Below, one piece after another: positions 6,632 to 12,420 of a stretch of 12,827 nt of DNA. The notes beneath the pieces are model-generated. The model searched no databases, was not told the DNA's origin, and saw only the letters and a list, made by a program, of their open reading frames with translations. Each line of letters starts with the position of its first letter. Within the stretch, counting starts at the first letter, position 1. The translations under genes and the position numbers were made by a program. Origin of the DNA: Alloiococcus sp035301245 (lineage in GTDB: Bacteria; Bacillota; Bacilli; Lactobacillales; Carnobacteriaceae_A). The stretch covers positions 1 to 12,827 of the forward strand of contig DATGUS010000036.1 in the NCBI GenBank assembly GCA_035301245.1, given 5' to 3'.

Positions 6632-6864
6632 AACTTCATAGAAAGAAGGTTCAAATAAGACAATGAACAACTAATCCTATTTTCCAATTTTAAATACATG
6701 AACTTTTACGTGTTTTCACGTCTTTTTGTCATGGATATTATTGTGGATGAATGGGAGTAGTTGAGACAGCTATCTTAGGATAACTGTGCTTATTTGCGTA
6801 CGCTAAAGCTCCTATTCACTGTACGGGGCTATTTTTTATACCTTTTTCTAGGAGGTTTTAGATA
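6632..6864 (+). promoter_or_regulatory. Attenuator leader of the Vga-type ABC-F gene
   Basis: The leader contains two mutually exclusive structures. The terminator pairs AGCTCC (6807-6812) with GGGGCT (6825-6830), followed by six T. The antiterminator pairs TGAATGGGAG (6748-6757) with CTCCTATTCA (6809-6818), ten consecutive pairs with one G-U, consuming the left arm of the terminator. A 20-codon frame (6698-6760, MNFYVF...DEWE) ends on the antiterminator arm, so a ribosome finishing it would cover that arm and let the terminator form; a ribosome stalled early by drug would leave it free. This frame lacks a good ribosome binding site. Other short frames (MGVVETAILG, 6751-6783; MNGSS, 6747-6764) are alternatives. 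A 5-bp hairpin (6708-6721) and a hairpin at 6766-6785 also occur. Confidence 0.65.
6807..6837 (+). terminator. Leader terminator before the ABC-F gene
   Basis: A 6-bp GC-rich stem (AGCTCC/GGGGCT, one G-U) with a 12-nt loop and a six-T tail (6832-6837). It ends about 28 nt before the start codon, the standard place for an attenuator. The stem is short, which suits a switch that must be easy to open. Confidence 0.65.
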
Positions 6865-8448
6865 ATGATGGATTTAATGATACATCACATTAAATTAGCG
6901 ATGGGAATCCGAGATTTATTAAATATTAAAAACTTGCAAGTTAGATCCGGTCAAAAAATTGGAATTATTGGTCGAAATGGTTGCGGTAAGTCGACGTTAT
7001 TAAAGATATTAGTTAACCAACAGAGGGCAGATATCGCTAACTTTTCATTAAGTGGTATGATCCGCCTGTTACCACAACTAAAAGAAACCAACGATCATAG
7101 AAGTGGTGGTGAAGTATCTCAAGACTATTTAGTTAATATTTTAAATCAATCACCGAAGATTTTATTATTAGATGAACCAACAACCAATTTGGATGCTTCA
7201 CATGTTGAATGGGTGGAAAAGCAATTAAAAAATTATCACGGTTCTCTCCTGCTAGTTTCCCATGATCGAAAATTACTAGATGAAGTCGTTGATACGATTT
7301 GGGAACTGAAAGACGGTAAAATTGAAGAATATACCGGTAATTATAGTGACTATCTAATCCAAAAAGAAATTCAGCAAAAGCATCACCAAAAGGAATATGA
7401 TAAATACAAACGTCATAAAAGAGAATTAGAACAAGCGCTTGACTACAAAAATAGACAGGCAGCCCAGTCAATTAAAAAACCAAAACAATTATCAAACTCG
7501 GAAGCCAGAATGAAAGGTGCAAAACCTTATTTCGCAAAATTACAAAAAGGGCTTCATCAAAATGCCAAAGCGATTGAAAAACGATTGGAACGTCTTGAAG
7601 AAGTCGAAAAACCAGAAGAAGAAATACCAATTAAGATGTCACTACCTAATACTCGTTCATTTATCAATCAAATCATTATACGCGCGCAAAATATTAAAGG
7701 CGAAGTACCAGGGAAAACGTTATGGAACAAAACAACATTTCACCTAAAAGGTGGCGACAAAGTCGGAATTATAGGTCCCAATGGTAGTGGAAAAACAACT
7801 TTTATAAAACAAGTCCTAGCCAATGATAAGATATCTTTAAAGGTATCTCCTTCTGTAAAAATTGGCTACTTTGCACAAAATCTTAAAAATTTAGACGAAA
7901 ACAAAAGTATTTTAGAAAATGTTAAAGAAGGTTCTATACAATCTGAAACTTTAATTCGTACTGTGCTTGCCAGACTTGGATTTTTAGGTACCGATGTGAA
8001 TAAACAAATCCATGTTCTTAGTGGTGGCGAGAGAGTAAAAGTCTCCTTGGCAAAAATTTTTGTTAGTGATTGTAATACACTCATCCTGGATGAACCGACT
8101 AACTTTTTAGATCTTTATGCAATGGAAGCTCTAGAAAAGCTACTACAAAATTATGATGGGACCATTCTATTTGTATCACACGATAGGCAATTTATCTCGT
8201 CAATCGCAACCAAAATATTAGTTATTGAAAATCAAAAAATGATCTTATACGATGGTACCTATAAGGAGTTCAAGAAACACTCGGAAGCTGAAGAGCGGGA
8301 TACTGACGCAGAAAAATTAATGACAATTGAATTGGCTATAACTACCATTTTAAGTAAATTAAGTGATCCCCTGCTGCCTGAAGAAGATAAAAAAAAATTT
8401 GATAAAAAATATCAAGAGCTTCTTAAAAAGAAAAAACAATTAGAGTAA
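6865..8448 (+). CDS. Vga-type ABC-F ribosomal protection protein (pleuromutilin/lincosamide/streptogramin A resistance)
   Basis: A 527-residue soluble protein with two ATPase domains and no membrane part. NBD1: Walker A GRNGCGKST (36-44), signature RSGGE (79-83), Walker B with Glu104 (LLLDEPTTNLD), SHD (132-134). NBD2: GPNGSGKTT (304-312), LSGGER (385-390), Glu410 (LILDEPTNFLD), SHDR (438-441). The charged linker between them (about 165-250) carries KKPKQLSNSEARMKGAKPYF, very like the antibiotic-resistance domain of Vga(A), and the shortened RSGGE signature, SPSVKIGYFAQ and ETLIRTVLAR blocks are also Vga-like. Family members bind the ribosomal E site and dislodge drugs from the peptidyl-transferase centre. 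AGGAGG lies 9 nt before the first of two adjacent ATGs. Drug range cannot be read from sequence; intrinsic rather than acquired status is suggested by the lack of flanking resistance-mobility genes on either side. Confidence 0.9.
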   Translation: MMDLMIHHIKLAMGIRDLLNIKNLQVRSGQKIGIIGRNGCGKSTLLKILVNQQRADIANFSLSGMIRLLPQLKETNDHRSGGEVSQDYLVNILNQSPKILLLDEPTTNLDASHVEWVEKQLKNYHGSLLLVSHDRKLLDEVVDTIWELKDGKIEEYTGNYSDYLIQKEIQQKHHQKEYDKYKRHKRELEQALDYKNRQAAQSIKKPKQLSNSEARMKGAKPYFAKLQKGLHQNAKAIEKRLERLEEVEKPEEEIPIKMSLPNTRSFINQIIIRAQNIKGEVPGKTLWNKTTFHLKGGDKVGIIGPNGSGKTTFIKQVLANDKISLKVSPSVKIGYFAQNLKNLDENKSILENVKEGSIQSETLIRTVLARLGFLGTDVNKQIHVLSGGERVKVSLAKIFVSDCNTLILDEPTNFLDLYAMEALEKLLQNYDGTILFVSHDRQFISSIATKILVIENQKMILYDGTYKEFKKHSEAEERDTDAEKLMTIELAITTILSKLSDPLLPEEDKKKFDKKYQELLKKKKQLE

Positions 8449-8666
8449 AAATTACTCGCTAAATCAGTAATTAAACATTTCTTTTCAAATGCCCACCTTC
8501 AAAATGATTATACTGACTTAGCATAGAAATAATTCAATTATAAAAATGTTTCATATGGGTTACTAAAAAGATCACGAAAGACTCCCTGGCTGTTAGCTAT
8601 CCGTTCTTATTGTCAAATCTCTAGTGCACTTTCAGCACTAAGTTATCACCTATATTGAACGCAAAT
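8449..8666. other. Gene-free stretch between convergent genes
   Basis: I see no gene here. A 7-bp hairpin (8450-8456 with 8466-8472) directly follows the ABC-F stop but lacks a T tract. TAGTGC (8622-8627) and GCACTA (8635-8640) form another short hairpin. On the minus strand, 8606-8544 reads ERIANSQGVFRDLF and onward without stops for about 20 codons, then breaks up; this may be a relic of a lost gene but I recognise no family. Confidence 0.4.
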
Positions 8667-8715
8667 AAAATCAGCACTCTGTTGGAAAACACCAACAAAG
8701 TGCTGATTTTTATTA
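8667..8715. terminator. Bidirectional terminator between the ABC-F and P-type ATPase genes
   Basis: AAAATCAGCACT (8667-8678) pairs with 8699-8710, then after one C/A mismatch TGTTGG (8680-8685) pairs with CCAACA (8692-8697) around the loop AAAACA. T-rich tails occur on both sides (TTTTTATT on plus, TTTTATTT on minus). It serves the convergent ATPase gene and probably also the ABC-F transcript. Confidence 0.88.
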
Positions 8716-8725
8716 TTTGACTAGC

Positions 8726-10591
8726 TTATACCAACTTATTTTTTAATTGATATCGAAGAAGTCTCATTCCATTGAAGATAACAACGAGAATACTTGCCTC
8801 ATGTACTAACATACCAATAGACATATTCATCCATTCTGAGAAGAATACAGCTGAGAGTAAGACAAGGACTGTTCCTACTGCAATAACTATATTTTGTTTC
8901 ATATTACTGGCAGTTTTTTGAGTTAGACCTAAAGCATGTGGGAGGCGGCTCATATCTGAGTTCATTAGAACGACATCAGACGTTTCAATCGCCACATCTG
9001 TCCCACTACCCATGGCAATCCCAATATCAGCCATGGCCAGTGAAGGACTGTCATTAACACCATCTCCGACAAAGGCAACAAGATGCCCTTCATCTTGAAG
9101 TTGTTTTAGATAAGCCGACTTGTCTTCTGGCAGTAAATTCCCATGTGCCTCTGTTAAACCAAGTTCTTCTGCAACTAAATCAACGGTTCCCTGATTGTCT
9201 CCTGAAAGAACAATTAAATCCTTCACGCCTAACGCTTTTAGTCGAGCGAGATCATCTTTAATACCACGACGAATTTGGTCACGGATGCCCATTATAATCT
9301 TTAGTTCACCGTCTACGGCCGTAAGTACTAATGAATTCCCCCGATCTTCGTAAGCTTGAATATCATTTTTCATTTCATCAGTTAATTTAACTTGTTCTTG
9401 TTCCATTAGCACAACGTTCCCCACAGCTACATCATGGCCATCGACGACTGCTTTAACTCCGCCGCCTTTTATAACATCTGTCTCTTCTACATGATATTTT
9501 TGTACATCTTCTAAATGATTTAAGACAGCTTTAGCTAGTGGGTGGTCTGATTCATTCTCAACACTGGCAAGATAGTCCATTGCTGAACCAATTCTTCCGT
9601 ATGTTTTTACTTCAGCAACTTCAGGGTTCCCTACAGTCAATGTTCCCGTCTTATCAAATAAGATCGTGTCTACGCGGCTAAAGTCTTGGATCACTTCAGA
9701 GCCTTTAAGCAGTACACCGTTCTTGGCTCCATTACCAATACCAGCAACGTTAGAAACAGGTACGCCGATGACTAAAGCTCCTGGACAACCTAAAACTAAG
9801 ATTGTAATCGCTAGTTCAATATTTTGAGTAAATACCCAAGTTAAAAATGCACCAACTAAAACGGCAGGTGTATACCACTTTGAGAAGCGGTCGATAAAGC
9901 GCTCAGCTTCTGATTTGGAATCTTGAGCTTCTTCAACGAGTTCAATAATTTTACCAAATGTGGTGTCTTCACCCACACGATCTGCACGAATTTGAATGGT
10001 TCCATTCTCTAGAATAGTACCCGCAAAGACTTCTACACCAACTTCTTTTTGAACTGGATCAGCTTCACCAGTTATACTGGCTTCATTAATATGTCCTTCA
10101 CCTTGAACCACTGTTCCGTCAACAGGAACTTTCCCACCTGTACGAACTTGTAAGATATCTCCCTCATCAACCTCCCAAACATCGACTTCTTTAAACTCAC
10201 CATTTGACATTTGCTTAAAGGCAACTTCTGGAGCCATTTCGGTTAATTCTTTAATAGCTGAGCGGGTGGAATTCAGTGTACGAGCTTCAAGCCAACCACC
10301 AAATAAGAATAAAAATGTTACAATTGCCGACTCTTCATAATTGGCAATGATAAATGCCCCGATCACAGCAAGCGTCACCAAGACATCAATCGAAATCACC
10401 TTAACCTTGAGTGCACCGAAGGCTTGAATCGCTATAGGAGCAACGCCGATAATTGAAGCAATAATTAACGTCATATTAAATACCGCCTCATTATTAAAAC
10501 CGAACTTAGCAATAAATCCTGTAACAATTAAAACTCCTGAAAGTAATGTGATATGATTCTTATGACCTAAAATCTTCTGTTGTAAACCCAT
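8726..10591 (-). CDS. P1B-type heavy-metal-transporting ATPase with CPG motif, no metal-binding N-terminal domain
   Basis: A 621-residue membrane pump that should export a metal cation using ATP. Visible motifs: actuator TGEA (174-177), phosphorylation DKTGT (313-317), the P1B-specific HP dipeptide (350-351), and GDGVND (509-514). The transmembrane metal site reads CPG (269-271, GCPGALVIGVP) instead of CPC; the last span has LVHEASILVVIFNGMRLL (595-612), resembling the HEGG/HEGS motif of the P1B-4 group. There is no HMA domain. Metal specificity is therefore not assignable. Start: GAGGAGG is 7 nt upstream of the ATG at 10591 and 4 nt upstream of an adjacent ATG at 10594; the longer frame to 10666 would use the promoter's TTGACA as start codon and is rejected. 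Terminated by the hairpin at 8667-8715. Confidence 0.9.
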   Translation of the reverse strand: MGLQQKILGHKNHITLLSGVLIVTGFIAKFGFNNEAVFNMTLIIASIIGVAPIAIQAFGALKVKVISIDVLVTLAVIGAFIIANYEESAIVTFLFLFGGWLEARTLNSTRSAIKELTEMAPEVAFKQMSNGEFKEVDVWEVDEGDILQVRTGGKVPVDGTVVQGEGHINEASITGEADPVQKEVGVEVFAGTILENGTIQIRADRVGEDTTFGKIIELVEEAQDSKSEAERFIDRFSKWYTPAVLVGAFLTWVFTQNIELAITILVLGCPGALVIGVPVSNVAGIGNGAKNGVLLKGSEVIQDFSRVDTILFDKTGTLTVGNPEVAEVKTYGRIGSAMDYLASVENESDHPLAKAVLNHLEDVQKYHVEETDVIKGGGVKAVVDGHDVAVGNVVLMEQEQVKLTDEMKNDIQAYEDRGNSLVLTAVDGELKIIMGIRDQIRRGIKDDLARLKALGVKDLIVLSGDNQGTVDLVAEELGLTEAHGNLLPEDKSAYLKQLQDEGHLVAFVGDGVNDSPSLAMADIGIAMGSGTDVAIETSDVVLMNSDMSRLPHALGLTQKTASNMKQNIVIAVGTVLVLLSAVFFSEWMNMSIGMLVHEASILVVIFNGMRLLRYQLKNKLV

Positions 10592-10614
10592 CATGTTTCC
10601 TCCTCTATTTGATT

Positions 10615-10628
10615 TGTTGAATTCATCA
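10615..10628. promoter_or_regulatory. Near-palindrome downstream of the ATPase start site (possible metal-sensor operator)
   Basis: TGTTGAATTCATCA is symmetrical except for one base pair in each arm. It lies between the predicted -10 box and the ribosome binding site of the metal ATPase gene, the usual place for a repressor. It does not clearly match CopY, CzrA or Zur sites that I know. Confidence 0.3.
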
Positions 10629-10636
10629 TAACGAGG

Positions 10637-10666
10637 AAAGTAGATCTTTAAATTGATGGTTGTCAA
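10637..10666 (-). promoter_or_regulatory. Promoter of the P-type ATPase gene
   Basis: On the minus strand a perfect TTGACA (10666-10661), 18 bp, TACTTT (10642-10637). The start near 10630 leaves a leader of about 40 nt with a strong ribosome binding site. The -10 is a weak match. Confidence 0.6.
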
Positions 10667-10752
10667 TAATTATAAAAAAAGAAAATTTTTAAAGAAAATG
10701 ATTGGTTGTAAGTATATAATTATTGAAACACCAACATTTTCAAACCTGAAGC

Positions 10753-10781
10753 TTGAATCCCTATGCGGTTAACGAGATAAT
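10753..10781 (+). promoter_or_regulatory. Promoter of the alpha/beta hydrolase gene
   Basis: TTGAAT (10753-10758), 17 bp, GATAAT (10776-10781), giving a start near 10788 and a leader of about 27 nt. A perfect TATAAT further upstream (10715-10720) lacks a matching -35 and is less likely. Confidence 0.55.
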
Positions 10782-10814
10782 AATGAATGAGCTAATTGAA
10801 TTGAGGTGACTGTT

Positions 10815-11573
10815 TTGAAAATATCACAAAGAAAACGAATGATTGGCGATATTCCAATACTAGAAGTTGCTCCCGAAGAGTTGCGCAACGAACCTTTGCC
10901 ACTCATTGTCTATTACCACGGTTGGCAGTCTTCTAAAGAATTGACGCTAACTCAAGGTAAGCAACTGGCTAGTCTAAATTGTCGCGTGATTCTACCCGAT
11001 GCCATAAACCACGGTGAACGGAAACGTCCCGTTTCAAAGATTCCATCTAAAACTTTTTGGGAAAGTATTCATTCAAATATGATAGAGTTCGGTTATATTG
11101 TCTATTATTTTGAAGAACGCGGATTAATTGAGAAGCAAAAAATAGCCATTGGCGGTGTCTCAATGGGTGGCATTACGACGTGCGGCCTACTGACACACCA
11201 CCCAGAAATTAACGCTGCAGCTTGTATCATGGGGTCACCAAAGATGGAAGCATACCGCCAACGTATAGCGACTCATCCAAGCGTACAAGCCGGCTTCTTC
11301 CCTAAGGACTATAAAGAATTATGGAGTTGGATTCCAAAGTATGACTTATCCCAACAACCAGATAAAATTGATGGTAGACCGTTCTTAATTTGGCATGGCA
11401 TTCATGATAAAGTGGTGCCTTATGAGCATGTGAAAGAATTTGTTGAAGAAAATCCGGATCAGCAATCGATTCAATTTATTGAAGATGATATCGATCACTT
11501 AGTAGAACCAAAAACCATGAAAAAAATTACTGATTTCTTTGAAAAAGAGTTCGTAAATAAAAAACGCCCATAA
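10815..11573 (+). CDS. Alpha/beta hydrolase (YitV-like esterase/peptidase S9-type fold)
   Basis: A 252-residue cytoplasmic serine hydrolase with the full catalytic triad visible: nucleophile Ser116 in GGVSMGG, Asp198 in HGIHDKVVP, and His228 in DDIDHLVEP. The HG at 35-36 (VYYHGW) supplies the oxyanion hole. INHGERK (64-70) and the overall layout recall Bacillus YitV and related prolyl-oligopeptidase-fold esterases. The substrate is unknown. The start is TTG at 10815: GAGGTGA (10803-10809) lies 5 nt before it, whereas an in-frame GTG at 10806 is inside that Shine-Dalgarno sequence. It is transcribed alone, divergent from the metal ATPase, and terminated by a hairpin that belongs to the adjacent IS end. 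Confidence 0.85.
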   Translation: MKISQRKRMIGDIPILEVAPEELRNEPLPLIVYYHGWQSSKELTLTQGKQLASLNCRVILPDAINHGERKRPVSKIPSKTFWESIHSNMIEFGYIVYYFEERGLIEKQKIAIGGVSMGGITTCGLLTHHPEINAAACIMGSPKMEAYRQRIATHPSVQAGFFPKDYKELWSWIPKYDLSQQPDKIDGRPFLIWHGIHDKVVPYEHVKEFVEENPDQQSIQFIEDDIDHLVEPKTMKKITDFFEKEFVNKKRP

Positions 11574-11581
11574 GAATAAAT

Positions 11582-11606
11582 GGTTGTACAATAAATGACG
11601 TTGGTG
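11582..11606 (+). repeat. Left terminal inverted repeat of the ISL3-family remnant
   Basis: The 25 bp beginning GGTTGTACAATAAATG and ending GACGTTGGTG match the reverse complement of 12356-12380 at 21 of 25 positions; the inner 14 bp (AAATGACGTTGGTG) are identical. Confidence 0.8.
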
Positions 11607-11634
11607 AGATAGATACTCACTAACGTCATTTTTA
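11593..11634 (+). terminator. Terminator of the hydrolase gene formed by the IS left end
   Basis: AAATGACGTTGGTGAG (11593-11608) pairs with 11616-11631 (16 bp, one G-U) around ATAGATA, followed by a T run. The left arm is the inner part of the IS terminal repeat, so the IS end itself forms the terminator 20 nt past the hydrolase stop. Confidence 0.85.
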
Positions 11635-11652
11635 TGTGATCAGGGATAAAAA

Positions 11653-11681
11653 TAGAAAACAAGTGAGTTCTTCTGTAGAAT
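11653..11681 (+). promoter_or_regulatory. Candidate transposase promoter inside the IS
   Basis: TAGAAA (11653-11658), 17 bp, TAGAAT (11676-11681). Transcription would start near 11688, inside the loop of the inverted repeat 11660-11721, so native transcripts would lack the left arm. Box quality is moderate. Confidence 0.35.
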
Positions 11682-11721
11682 AATAGTCGACTAAAAAATC
11701 ACCTAAGGAAGAACTCACTTG
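11660..11721 (+). repeat. 14-bp perfect inverted repeat covering the transposase ribosome binding site and start
   Basis: CAAGTGAGTTCTTC (11660-11673) is the exact inverse of GAAGAACTCACTTG (11708-11721), with a 34-nt loop. The right arm contains most of the AAGGAAG Shine-Dalgarno (11705-11711) and ends in the TTG start codon (11719-11721). In a transcript entering from outside, the start would be locked in the stem. Confidence 0.8.
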
Positions 11722-12338
11722 CCTTCATCAAATGATATGCGAAAAGTACTAGATATTCAAGACAAACATATAATATTCGAAGAAAAAAGCTAAATTTATT
11801 CACAGCACATTGACTTACACCCCTAAAGAGTGTCATAAGTGTGGGGCCGAGAATACGAACTTTACTGTTTATAAAAATGGTACTCAAACGTCATGTATTA
11901 CCTTCCCCATTAGTGGGATTTATCCGACTTACCTGAAACTAAAGAAACAGCGATATATGTGTAAAGCATGCGAGTCTTCCTTTACAGCGAAGACTCCGAT
12001 TGTAGAAGAGCACTGCTATATTTCCAATTATGTTAAAGCGAATGTCCTCTCTCCTTATATGAAAACAAGTATTAAGACACTGAAAAAAGCACTTACCTCA
12101 TATCAAAAATACCTTTACCTTCCCGTACACAAACGGAAGAATAGAGGGAATGAATAATAAAATAAAGGTCTTAAACCGCGTAGCTTATGGCTACAGGAAC
12201 TTTAACAACTATAAAAATCGCATCATCCTGCATTTTAACCTAAAGCCAAGCCAAATCAGAACGATAGACTCCAAACAAAAACAAATTCTATGGCCGCTTA
12301 AAGCGAGCCATAGAACTTATCTAAAAGTATTTCAATAA
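11719..12338 (+). pseudogene. ISL3-family transposase remnant (core deleted, frameshifted)
   Basis: Starts at TTG with AAGGAAG 7 nt upstream. The first 24 codons (LPSSNDMRKVLDIQDKHIIF...) run into a TAA; the frame then moves to KFIHSTLTYTPKECHKCGAENTN, the zinc-finger region (CHKCG, then CKACESSF). This continues to SNYVKANV, where about 250 residues holding the DDE catalytic core are missing; the junction (about 12044-12050) is in frame and rejoins at SPYMKTSIKTLKK. One extra A in the run of six A near 12079-12087 shifts the frame; restoring it gives KKHLPHIKNTFTFPYTNGRIEG and NNKIKVLNRVAYGYRNF, the conserved C-terminus. Three independent lesions make it clearly dead. Family assignment rests on remembered ISL3 transposase patterns. 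Confidence 0.88.
12280..12315 (-). terminator. Minus-strand terminator in the IS right end, likely ending the dps transcript
   Basis: TTCTATGGC (12286-12294) pairs with 12307-12315, and CGCT (12295-12298) with AGCG (12302-12305), one bulged base. In the minus direction the stem is followed by TTTGTTTTTG; in the plus direction there is no T run. It lies within the transposase remnant near its end and is the first terminator met by transcripts from dps. Confidence 0.65.
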
Positions 12339-12355
12339 AGTAGATTATTATTCTC

Positions 12356-12380
12356 CACCAACGTCATTTGACGTAGAACC
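12356..12380 (-). repeat. Right terminal inverted repeat of the ISL3-family remnant
   Basis: CACCAACGTCATTTGACG through to AACC, the inverse of 11582-11606 at 21 of 25 positions. It contains the small palindrome ACGTCA-TT-TGACGT, which the left copy has lost. Confidence 0.8.
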
Positions 12381-12420
12381 GTAAATTCTCAGTTACTTGT
12401 TCCTTTTCATCTATATTGTA

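Larger units (their letters stand above)
11582..12380 (+). mobile_element. Decayed, internally deleted ISL3-family insertion sequence
   Basis: About 799 bp bounded by imperfect 25-bp inverted repeats that begin GGTT and end AACC. It encloses the two ends of an ISL3-type transposase (zinc-finger N-terminus and the NGRIEGMNNKIKVL C-terminus). Complete elements of this family are roughly 1.4 kb; the missing part is the catalytic core. The 8-bp flanks (GAATAAAT and GTAAATTC) are not direct repeats, so no target duplication remains. It sits between the hydrolase and Dps genes and cannot transpose by itself, though its ends might still be recognised by a transposase from an intact copy. Confidence 0.85.

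Noticed and set aside
6699..6724. Second ECF-type promoter (TGAACT...CGTC) before the ABC-F gene
   Set aside because: Spacing is 14 bp instead of 16 and the gene already has a TTGACA/extended -10 promoter upstream.
8450..8472. Hairpin just after the ABC-F stop as its terminator
   Set aside because: Only 7 A/T-rich pairs and no T tract; the hairpin at 8667-8715 is a far better terminator.
10592..10666. N-terminal extension of the P-type ATPase starting with TTG at 10666
   Set aside because: The TTG is the start of a perfect TTGACA -35 box, has no ribosome binding site, and a strong GAGGAGG sits before the adjacent ATGs at 10594/10591.
10806..10814. GTG start for the alpha/beta hydrolase
   Set aside because: This GTG is inside the GAGGTGA ribosome binding site that serves the TTG at 10815.
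11574..12388. Target-site duplication flanking the IS
   Set aside because: The 8-bp flanks GAATAAAT and GTAAATTC do not match as direct repeats; only TAAAT is shared at different offsets.
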